Positions 34,516 through 48,087 of a DNA stretch of 64,000 nucleotides are shown piece after piece (within the stretch, counting starts at the first letter, position 1; every line of letters starts with the position of its first letter). A program made the translations under genes and the position numbers. The stretch comes from Thamnidium elegans (Eukaryota; Mucoromycota; Mucoromycetes; Mucorales; Mucoraceae): positions 124,001-188,000 of the forward strand of contig JAIXMG010000018.1 in the NCBI GenBank assembly GCA_025201345.1, in the 5' to 3' direction. The notes beneath the pieces were generated by a model. The model was not told where the DNA came from. It saw only the letters and a list, made by a program, of their open reading frames with translations, and searched no databases.

Positions 34516-35460
34516 AATATTTAGTATATACTTTTGATAAAAAAAGAGATAAAAAAAAAAGATGGACGTGTTAAATAAATTCAAGTCGCGATATCTTTAC
34601 GAAGATATAGTGTGTTTTTAAAAAAGATTAGTTCGGATCAAATTTCCTCTGTTAAACTGCTGGGATAAATCGTGTCATATTATCATGTAAAAAGATAGAA
34701 TCACAGGAAAAATTATTCACAGCCTGTGTATGCTGATGCAGGAATACTAGTCTTGCTTTCTTCAATTTAGCTCAAGACTTTATTGAATCTGCCAAAAAAA
34801 ATCCCCTCCTCCCTTCGATGCTATTCATAACGCTTGTGAAATATTTTAGTGTTGCAGGACATAGTCTTGGTGAGCAAGAAAATGGAAGACTGACAGATAA
34901 TAAATATAAGTTTGTATTTTAGTTAAGAAACGATTTACTAGTAGGGCTGTAGGTGAAACTTATACTTTTTAATAAGTCTATTTGTGCTTTAGGTACATTT
35001 TATTTACGATTGAAAGAAACATATCAATATTTGAAGCCTTTATTAGACAATTACAGTAAACTCTATTATGGTGGAGGAGGTAATGACTAATGAATCATAT
35101 AAAGGGAGGAGAGTGCACTAATATAATTTTAGTATATAGACGGTTGTTTTTTAACCTACACTGTAAATTATATCTTTACGTCAATGGAATTCAAGATATG
35201 TTATTATCTTTACCAAAAGATAGAACCTATGTACGTTGTGTTGTAAGTGATGTTAGATTTTAATACATGTCTCGATACGACATCTTGTCTCAAAATATCA
35301 ATTTTGATTACGAGCGTGTAATTGATACGCATCCTGATATGAGCACTACTATATTGTTACATGTGAATGCGGTAATGACTTCAAACGACTTTATAAATCT
35401 GCTGAAGAATAATTAGAAAAATACCATACTTTTTTTAAAAAAAACCAAAAAAACTCCTCT
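34516..35460 (+). other. Decayed coding DNA, with a GHSLG-type motif; unrecognised
   Basis: Short open stretches are spread over three frames. One (about 34766-34921) reads FNLAQDFIESAKK and VAGHSLGEQENG; GHSLG is the nucleophile motif of lipases and also, as GHSLGE, of acyltransferase domains of fatty acid synthases. Others near 34993-35085 and 35156-35412 (RYDILSQNINFDYERVIDTH) match nothing known to me. No continuous gene can be assembled, so this is either a relic or chance. Confidence 0.25.
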
Positions 35461-35514
35461 TCTTCCATTAACTAACATGTATACATATATCTTTTATAAA
35501 TAATTTTATAATCC

Positions 35515-38928
<3,414 letters not shown>

Positions 38929-39298
38929 GTCCAGGTATTGAAGAACTTGAGAAAGATTTGTTAGAAACCAAAATGTATCTTGAAGCCTTCGTTAACGAGT
39001 ATCGAAAAATGAATGATACAATTGTTAAAAGCCCACATAGGGTGTATGTGTTGGAGACTGAGATGAAACTGACAAGAGGAGATAAAAAAAATCATTATAA
39101 TTATATCAGAAGTTGAAAACTGAAATAAGCGGTTTGTCTAAGAACATCGAAAACTTGAAGGCAATCAAGTTACCAATAGAAAAAAGGAATACTGAAGAGA
39201 TGAATACAATTGCCGATAGAAATTTTGAAGTTAAAAGAAAACTCAAAGCTCAGAAAGTATACAGAAAGCTCAAGTGGACGATGACTTTGTTTGTTTAA
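38929..39298 (+). pseudogene. Coiled-coil gene fragment, plus strand
   Basis: Two open pieces in different frames: IEELEKDLLETKMYLEAFVN ... (about 38935-39080) and QKLKTEISGLSKNIENLK ... ending with TAA at 39298. Both are heptad-rich coiled coil. No canonical GT donor links them. Similar in sequence to the minus-strand fragment at 39560-40161, so the two may be inverted copies. Family unknown. Confidence 0.35.
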
Positions 39299-39348
39299 CT
39301 TCTTTTGTAAAATAAATTCATTTTTGTATCAAATAAAGTACATGCCCT

Positions 39349-39379
<31 letters not shown>

Positions 39380-39520
39380 GGTTAAGCTTTTAGTTAGGCT
39401 TCTAGTAAACTTGACTACAGTATCTTATTTCAATAATAATCAAACATGTATAAAGAAACACTATTCAGTAGATTATGTCTTAATATAATAATAAAAAATT
39501 TAAATATATATAGTCTATAC

Positions 39521-39550
39521 AAAGACAAACTCATCACTGAGTTTGTCTTT
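39521..39550. terminator. Perfect 12-bp hairpin between two convergent fragments
   Basis: AAAGACAAACTC, loop ATCACT, GAGTTTGTCTTT. It lies between the two coiled-coil fragments. It may be a 3' end signal or the remains of an inverted duplication; function is unproven. Confidence 0.4.
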
Positions 39551-39559
39551 AAGAATGGA

Positions 39560-40161
39560 ATTTTCTTTCTTTAATTTGGTAATTGTAACAAAATAATTTC
39601 GCCATGATTGGCAGGTATAGCCTACATACTTGTCTTTAAGTCAGCTATTTCTTGGAACAAACTATTTTTTTTGACACTTAGGTCATCAATAGCTTTAAAC
39701 AAAAATCGACAGTGTCATCAGAATTTTTAAGGCGATCTTTTTCGAAGTTCAACTCTTCTTCAATTACGTTTTCTTTTTCTTTGATTTTTACAAAAGCATC
39801 TTTCAGCTTTTCGCATTCATTTACGTAAGCTCGAAGTTGCCTTGCACGGTTGGACAGCTTATCTTCAAGCTCCTTTATACGTAAATGGTGTTGATCTATA
39901 AATGTATTTAATTTAACATTTGTACTATATAGATATATATATGTAGACTGTATAACATACGTTTTGTAACAAAGAAATGTGTTATTTCTTTTGGGAAAAC
40001 CATCGAAATGGCTTCTTCAATAAAAGAAATGAAATCTTTAACAATTAAAATAGAAATATAGAAATATAACTGACTACAAAAGAATATGCTTCTAATTTTT
40101 TTCGGTGATGATATATTCTGTCGCTATTGCTGTAGATAATGTACTTGTAATAAACATTTTT
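39560..40161 (-). pseudogene. Coiled-coil gene fragment, minus strand, frameshifted
   Basis: On the minus strand, from a possible ATG at about 40161, pieces read DFISFIEEAISMVFPKE, then, after a GT-AG intron ending near 39898, HQHHLRIKELEDKLSNRA ... VNECEKLKDAFVKIKEKE ..., then a frame change near 39700 into FKAIDDLSVKKNSLFQEIAD. The KELEDK ... VNE ... KD ... VK spacing matches the plus-strand fragment (EELEKD ... VNE ... ND ... VK). An in-frame stop also follows the putative start region, so this is probably a pseudogene. Confidence 0.4.
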
Positions 40162-40673
40162 AAGAAAAATAAGGTAAATGTCCCGACCATGATATTTAAC
40201 AATCAAAAACATGACTTCCTTTTTTTACACGCCCCTTCCCGGGAAAGCATGTGCATGTGCTTATCATAACGAAAGCGTATATATATTTATTTTATATTAA
40301 AACCAAGTGGATATATATGAAAATGGAAAGTGGGCATAAAATTCAAGTATTTCTTGTGCCACAAACCCCCTAAATTAATGCATAAATGAGTAAAGTCATC
40401 TGTATCTGTCTACTCCAAACAATCAAACTTGATTGGTTTCCAAATATTCCCATAGTTTCAGGAAAGTACTATCTTACCACTCAGTAGGTTCATTCCGCTA
40501 CTCCATTCTCCTCTTTAAAAACTATTGGCTATAGATAAAACTTACGTCAAAAAAAAAAAAAAAAAAGGAAGTATGCAGGTCAAACTAGGGGGGCGTTTTT
40601 TTGAAGTAAATACTACGTCTATCATAAACTATATGACAAGTCATTTTAAAAGGTGGAAATATATGTTTAAGTT

Positions 40674-40708
<35 letters not shown>

Positions 40709-42358
40709 TCGCAAATGTATGTATTGATATATATGTAAGTAATTTGCTACATTACCAAAGTAAAAATTTATTCATAATGAGGTCATTCCTATTTTTTTTT
40801 ATTTTTTTGGTATAAGACTTTTTTTTATATTTGTTTCCATTTATTTTTCTTAACTTCATATTATAAGCAACAATGTTACCTATAAGCTTCATCGCCCTCT
40901 TCCTAGGATCGTCCTTTATATCGCTGTTCAGTGGCAGTACGACCTCTGTTCTCCCAGCCTGTTGTAAGTATTTTTTTTTTTTTTTTGCATTTAAAAATAA
41001 ATAGTAACCTTGACCTCTTTATTAGTTTCTAGCCGGTTCGTCCTTTTGAGACACGAAAAGCTACTGCGCTTTTGTACTACTTGTTCCCTCGCATCAAGCT
41101 TGGCGAAAAGCCTTTCTTGTCCAGGTTTGTAAATCCCTCTCTTCGAAGGATTTGTTAAATGAAGCGCTCCCTCCTGGTGTTTGTCTTTTGGCAGAAAAGT
41201 CAAAAGGGTTGGTGGCTACGCCTCTTCCTGTCTGTCCTGTCTCCTCACATCCTCTCCCAACCTGTCCTTTGTCTTCTTGCCCGCTTTTTTCCTTTTCTTC
41301 GCCTCCTTTTATCTCCCCCCTCCCTGCTTCTGCCAATCTGTAACACTGGTTGGAAGCCAATTCAATCTTTTGCTTCAACAGAAAAAGAGTTGTCAAAAGA
41401 ACATCAGTCGTGGTTTTTTTTTACCGTGACAATGAAATGATGTTATTTATAACGGGCCTGACGATTGTCTATATAATAGGCAATCAAATGGCTCGTTATT
41501 AAAATAAAATAAAAATTTAAAAAAGAAATCTTAAGGTTCTTTTTTATTATTACTATTTAAAGTATACAAGTATACCTATCTTAATCATACGAGCGTTTGC
41601 TTCTAGATATAGATGTGTACTATAATTATTTTACGAAAAAAGACACTGTTCTACTTTTTATGAGCTTATTTTAAAAAAAATAGTTACGGCCTTCGAATCC
41701 ACTTGAACCATCAGTCTCTTAGTAGTGTGATCACCATGCTCACTTTTAAACTATCGCTTCCTATTATTTTTCTATCACCAATGTTTTTTTCATTACAACT
41801 TTAACGCTCAATATTGTTTACAAGATATCAAAAATTGATTACCTTCAACAAGTATGACATCAGCTAAAAGTTGAACCACTAGCGATTCTGTAATAACATA
41901 TTTTCTTCCAGACTCGATTTCTCAATATAGAATCTTTCGTAACCCTGGTTAAGTAAGCCAGAATACTTGTAAACCTTATAATTAATGGTAATCTTTCCAT
42001 CCAAAAAAAAACAAGATGTTTTTTCTACAACATTTATCGGTATTTTGGTTCAAGTTCAAAAGTAACGAGGAGTCTCTGAAAATGATGACAGGATATTTAA
42101 ATCGTATATGATGTATTGCCTTTCTGTCGTATTTACTCCTTCATAAAACAGAATGTTAATACTATAACACTGACTCGTAGTAGCAATGTCTGTTTTTTTT
42201 AAAAAAAAAGTATGTAATATATTATACTTTTTTTTCTGGATCTATCGTATAAATTAAAACAAATCAATTTCTTTTTTGCATCGATCAATATAAATTTGGT
42301 CTGAGTAAAGTAGTATCATACAAAAGTCCCTTTTTTTGTTATTGGTTATCAAATAAAT
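40162..42358. other. Gene-poor stretch with one weak small-protein candidate and a GC-richer segment
   Basis: A two-exon candidate of 65 residues (40873-40963 and 41026-41132) begins MLPISFIALFLGSSFISLFS, a signal-peptide-like start, and is Ser/Cys-rich after the intron; confidence is low. The segment about 41030-41350 is richer in G and C than its surroundings and open in several frames on both strands without any recognised domain, so coding there is unproven. The rest is featureless. Confidence 0.3.
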
Positions 42359-42764
42359 CTATTGGGTTAAGGCGGCCTTCTTCTTCTTCTTCTTTTTAGC
42401 AAAGTTTTGAGTAGGAGCATCTAAATTATTATCTTCTTCTAAAGGTCTCTTTGCGCCTTGTTCATTTGGTGATTTTATAATGAAACAAGCAACAAAGAAA
42501 TCTTCTGCTGGTACAGTATGAGCAACGCACTCGGCAAGATCTAATCATTTTATTTTAGTACTTGAACTATTTAATAAGTTTTTTTTTACCTTTATTTCCA
42601 TGGATCTCTTCAGGAATACCTCTTCTATTTGAAGTAGGTAAAACAGACTCACGAGTAGCCAACTTGAAATCAGAATGTCTCTTTAAAATTATCTTTACTA
42701 CGTGTTCATTTTCTTTAGGGTGGATAGAACAAGTAGAGTAAGCAACACGTTTTGCCTTGGGGGC
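42359..42764 (-). pseudogene. Orphan 3' fragment of an NSUN5/Rcm1 rRNA cytosine methyltransferase gene
   Basis: Two minus-strand exon pieces (about 42764-42590 and 42540-42359, GT-AG intron, frame kept). They read PKAKRVAYSTCSIHPKENEH ... RRGIPEEIHG ... PAEDFFVACFIIKSP ... and end with a poly-Lys tail. YSTCSIH carries one of the two conserved cysteines of the Nop2/NSUN RNA m5C methyltransferases, and the context is that of Rcm1/NSUN5, which methylates 25S/28S rRNA in the nucleolus. The N-terminal two-thirds, including the SAM-binding motifs and the other conserved Cys motif, is absent: upstream DNA shows no matching exon. Either a gene broken by rearrangement or a partial duplicate. Confidence 0.75.
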
Positions 42765-43508
42765 TTTTTTTTTAATGTAAATTATTTAGGGACCCTTTTT
42801 ATTCAATAAAATGGAACGAAAGTTCTGGATAAAATAAGTTTAGTAACTTCATTACTTGGTTTTCCTAAATATCCCTCTATAATTCCTCACTGATTGACTC
42901 CCATTTGTTTTAATACATTTCTTGGAGAACAACAGATCTAGGATTAATTGCAGATATTTCATTACCATAAGTCTAAGTAAACTTCATTTCTTTTATTCTT
43001 TGTGAATCCGTTTATATTCCCCACACTCTTTGAACTGATATAAGTCCCATTGTAAATTATACTTTGCTCGACTATACTTTCTTGAAGACCCGTCGTTGAA
43101 TATCGCTTTTCATAAATAAATAAATAACCTATAAGTCTTTCTAAGTTGACAACTAATAGTCTGGTGCTCATTACTCTTATTACTTTTATATTATCTGTTG
43201 ACTTATACACTTTTAATAATCTTTTCCAAACTTTACAACTTTATATCCTAAGCTGTATCAATATACTAATAATTTACATTTGAGAACATGTTCTTCCGCC
43301 CCCGGATTTAACACCAGTATTATCGCTAATAACCGATTTAAGGGTGAATTTCCTGAGAATTTTGGGTTACTCTTAATTAGAGCCGCTATTGTATAAGATT
43401 TTTAAAAAATAATAATAATTGAATACTTTAAAGAGGATTGAAAGAGGCATAAAAAAATTTGATAAGACAAGTCACTAGTTATTTAACATAAAATATCGGA
43501 AGGAATGA

Positions 43509-44030
43509 TTATAGGGGTATTGGGATTCGAGTTTGGGACCCAGTTTCCTCTTGTACAGTGTAAAGGCCAGGTGCAACAGGTTTTATGATCTTTACTTCAC
43601 CATCTAGTCCAGTTGCTTGAAAACTTGGTACAATGATTCGTCGAGTTTCTGCTTTGCTGATATATTTGCTGTTGATGTGGTTATCTAAGATGATCTTAGA
43701 TTCTCGTAAGACTTTATAATGATCTGCAGAAAATTTAGACAGGCCCGGCGATCCACTAGCAAATTCGCCTGTAGAAACATCATATACATCTCCCATCAAT
43801 TTCGGTGACAATTCTCATATCGATTCTAGCTCCTATTTTTTGATTTTCCGCAAGTTTTTTCTGACTTTTGTAGAGATTACCCTGGATCCTGATTGTTCAC
43901 TCCGAGACACTTCGAACAAAAACTTATCACCAAGCCTGTTCTCCACCGCCTCCTCCGCCAGCTTTGCTGCCCCCCACCTCTTCATCCAGATACTTCTGTA
44001 CCTTGGCTCGAATTCTGGTCGTTACCCATA
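43509..44030 (-). pseudogene. Unrecognised frame with in-frame stops
   Basis: One minus-strand frame stays protein-like over about 520 bp, broken by two stops near 43810-43830. The upstream part includes MKRWGAAKLAEEAVENRLGD; the downstream part (43811-43509) has SPKLMGDVYDVSTGEF and ends in SQTRIPIPL with a normal stop. It is GC-richer than the flanks, as conserved coding DNA is here. No family recognised; a transposon-borne gene is possible. Confidence 0.35.
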
Positions 44031-44483
44031 TCCCACGTAGAATAGATTTATTTTTATGAAGAAGGCGAATCACAACATTTATTAGACTTTAATTTTTGCA
44101 AATACTACTTGGAAATTTTAATATCATCAACATAATATATGTGTTTTTTGATAAAACTTATATGCTTACATCGTCATTGACTTTTAGAAAACAATACCAA
44201 TACTCATGTGTTTATTATCAGGTGAACTAAGTAAAGCTTATTTTATTTTATTTTGGATAGATGCACTTTTATTCATAAATTATTCGTTTAAAAGTTTCTA
44301 GAGTCATATTGTGACATTCTGAGCAACATTTTCTTGTTCGGGATTATAGGGATATTGAGGGTTGCTAGAAATTATTGTGCATAACTGCAATTCTTAATTT
44401 TCCAACCGTAGTAATATAATCTTAGAGTATTAAAAGCTTTTTTTTTTATTAACATTGGAAAATTACTATATCTTAAACTAAAT

Positions 44484-46482
44484 GGAAGTGTTGTACGAAA
44501 AGAGGAAGGAGTTAATACCTGTCACGCCGCTCATACCGCTGAACTTTATTCAAAACCGATCAGAGTGGAAAAAAATCCATAACAATAATCATGACGACAA
44601 ACAGATCTTTCACAATTGACACAGACCCTAAATATAAAGTAAGTTTACTTTTTTCTTTCTTGCCTGCTTTTAGGCAACTCTTTTTTTTCACTTTTCAAAC
44701 ATTTTACTCATTGAGCTGTGCAATATTGTAGTCATCCGCCCTGTGTTTTTACGCTTCAATAACAACGGTACTGTCGATATTAACGAGGTATTATTGGATT
44801 TGGAAGATGTTATTGTCGAAAGTTATTCTACTGGTAAAAATTTAGAGGATTTTAAAGGGGATTGAACGAATAGATTTGCGAACTGTGCTCAATTATTAAA
44901 GTTAATTCTTGGTACACCCTCAGTGCCAATTTTTGGTGCGCTTCCTACAAATAACAGGTAAAAAAAACAAGTTTACGTATGAGTACGTGAGAAAGTAAAT
45001 TGTAAATATATTATGATAGTTAAATAAACCCCTTTTTATCATGATTAAATTAACCTATTTATTCCATCCTTTTATTTTCCTTTTTTTTCCTTTTTTTTTT
45101 AACAATGAATTCATATACAAGCAAGTACCTTTTATATAATCAAATGTCTAAATTTCTCAAAAGGAGTTTCCTTATGATATGGTGGCGTCGATGCAGTTTC
45201 AAGTGTAATTTTTTTAATTTTTTGGTGCATCGCCATTTACACCACAAGTGCCAATTTAGGGAAACTCCTGGTGAGTAAAGTTAATTAAGAATTTGTCAAG
45301 TTTCAGTGGACTAAACCTTTTTTTTTATTTAGAAAGATGGAAATCCTTCATTTAAGACAATAAGAAAAAAAATACCAAATCATAACACAGCCTTGCCTAC
45401 AGATAAAGATTCCGCAGATTCTGTACCAGCAGCAACAAAAGTAACTACTACTACTACTACAACAACAATAATAACAACAAAGATATCTTCTTTAAAAGAA
45501 CCTTTTACCGAAGCATTAAAAGAAGAATTTATGTGGAACTTTAATAAGCTGGATAAATGCCTGAATCAGCAGCAGATGATCATCTCCTGTCAGTCGAGGG
45601 AAAAGTTTATAACTATGATTTAAAATGCAAATATCTACAATGAGTTTTCCAAATATGATTAATATTACAATTAATATGACTGACAATGATATAACAACAA
45701 ATATAGCCCTAAAAGAAATATTCACTATTAAAATTGCAAGAATTTGGAAAAAAAAATTATTGTTATACCCTGCAGAAGAACGTCAAAATCTTGAACTAAA
45801 AAAGATGGGAAAAATGGAAGGAGCTATTGAGTTGTTACTGAAAAAACTTTTTTGACTCACGTTTATTTCATGGAAAGGTAAATACTTTAGAAGTCTACGA
45901 CTACTATAGGAAATTAGATTTCAATCCTGTCGAAAGCCCACTAATAGCATAGCTATCTACGGCAATTACGAATACCTCTTTTAGCTTTTTATCAACTGAA
46001 CGACTACCAGCAGTTTTAGAGTATGAAAATATGTACATGTACTGGAGTTTTTTAAACACTATTTGTTATTATTCTAAAATCCATTCGATCAGGTATGTAT
46101 GATGTAAATGAAACTCTTAATAACAGATCAACTAACATCTCTTTTCTATAACTATAACAAAGAAAAGTCCAGTCAAGCAAACAGTAGTGCGACAAATTTA
46201 AAAAGAAAGCTGTCATCAATAGAAGAAATTGGTCGTAAAGCAGTAGGAAGAAGAACGGATGATAGCAAAGATCTATCGGATGGCTATTTCGAACTACCTA
46301 TTGTCATGAAAGATATGCTTAAAGATATTATTGATAGATACACTAGCTTGCGAAACGATGTTAATATTATTGGATACAACATTCAAAGTGAATATATATC
46401 ACAAGTAATTTTCACTAAAATTTACTTGAGTAATAAAATCTCTTTCATGAATATGGATTCACCAGCTGGTTACATAACTTGA
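44484..46482 (+). other. Run of short plus-strand frames, probably one decayed gene
   Basis: Open pieces at 44592-44638, about 44735-44990, 45334-45623, 45625-45855 and 46108-46482, some ending at plausible GT donors. The central piece has a Thr-repeat (ACT/ACA codons) and EPFTEALKEEFMWNFNKLDK; the last has RKLSSIEEIGRKAVG and DMLKDIIDRYTSLRNDVNII. No domain is recognised and no full splice path keeps one frame, so a decayed gene or an unusual multi-exon gene remains open. Confidence 0.3.
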
Positions 46483-48087
46483 GTAAGGTTCATTTTGGCG
46501 CTTAGGCTATATGCACTATTTTTTTAGCAGATGCTCCACCTCGACTAAACTCTCCACTTGATAATGTCAATAAGATAGGCCACATCTTCAAAGGAACGCT
46601 TAAATAGTCGAAGGTTCAATCCCATAATTATTTAAATAGAGTTGCTGGTTTTGAGTTTTAAAAAAAAAAAAAAAAAAAAAAAAAGGGTTTTTTGCAGAAT
46701 TATAAAAAAGTAGAATAATGCAAATTGTACTTTTTCTTTCGCATCTTTATTAGATATTAAAGAGAGTGGTGGGATACTAAAATAGGAAAAGCAGTTTTTT
46801 TTTTTTTCAAATGATATATTTATTGTTTCTCTGTTACTAGTAATATTATAGTGCTACACGTGCTACAATATATATATATATATTATACGAAAGAAAGTAT
46901 AGAAGCTTTAAAAGGTAAAAGAAGTATACATTTATTTTTTATAAACAAAACAAAAAAACAAAACAAAAAAAAAGTGGTGACACACTCTCTTCTGTCGGTC
47001 AACAGAAGAGATTATTACAGCCTAGTACGATACAGTATACAAACCCGTAATATCCTGTCAATAGAAACAGAAAAAAAATTTCAAGATCCGGTAACAAAGG
47101 ACAGCTATAAATAAAACCTGTTACCTGATTATATTTTGTTCCACAACAATCCTTGGTGTAAACCTATATATTACACTGTTTTAAACCATCTAAATATACG
47201 ACTCAGATTTGCAGCTTTAGCATTAACAATAAGAGGTAGATCCTATTTTAATTGGTCAACAATAAGGACGCTTCAAAGAAGGCACTTTATTTAAATAGCA
47301 TCCAAAAAAAAAAAGGATGGTAAATAAGAGAGTAAAAGGTAGGTTAATTGCGTTTATTTCAATAGTAATAGTGATTTGGGTAACAATCTTTGTAATAGGC
47401 TTACTATAAATATAATTAAAAAGGGATAGAAAAAAGGGATACAAAGGAGCTATGTCTGTACTTAGAATAATGAATACATTTCAGTTATAACCCGATCCGC
47501 TTTTTTTTATGTATAAATATATGCAAACTCTGTCATACTAGCAAATGAGTTACTTTTTCTGTATATATAACAAGTAATTAAAAAAAGAAGAACCAAAAGC
47601 GGGAAGTAATAATAAACGGGCTCCAGACTAATTATTATTTATTTATTTTTTTGTATCCCAGACTGAAAAGATAAGTGTCTCTTTTTTTTTCTTTTCTTCT
47701 ACTTGATTAACTATATATGCTTTTCTTTTTTGGTGCATTAAACCAAAGGTAAGAAAAAAAAGGGGGTTGGGGTTAGTGGTGCTCAATTAAAGAAGAGTCG
47801 GTTTATCAAATATAAAATGCAATACCAATTTATTTACGTGTAACAAATACAAAAATAGATTCAATTATGACAAGACTTGTTCTATTATCCCCGCCTATTT
47901 GTTGTTTTTTTTTTGTACGAAAGGGATAATAACCTTTCTCTTTTTCTCTTTTTTCCTCTTTTTTTTTTCTCTCTATTGTATTTTGTTTAAACACCCTTCA
48001 CTTTCTTTATCATATATATATATAAAAAAAAAAGTCTAAACATCATCATCATCAACAACAACAACAACAACAAATAAATAATAGAAT
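46483..48087. other. Intergenic stretch upstream of the secreted repeat protein
   Basis: No gene supported. An A tract (46661-46684), a T/C-rich stretch (47930-48000) and CAT/CAA trinucleotide runs (about 48043-48074) just before the next start codon, probably in its 5' leader. Confidence 0.6.

Noticed and set aside
46600..46625. GGTTCAATCCC, resembling a tRNA B box
   Set aside because: No acceptor, D or anticodon stems can be drawn around it.
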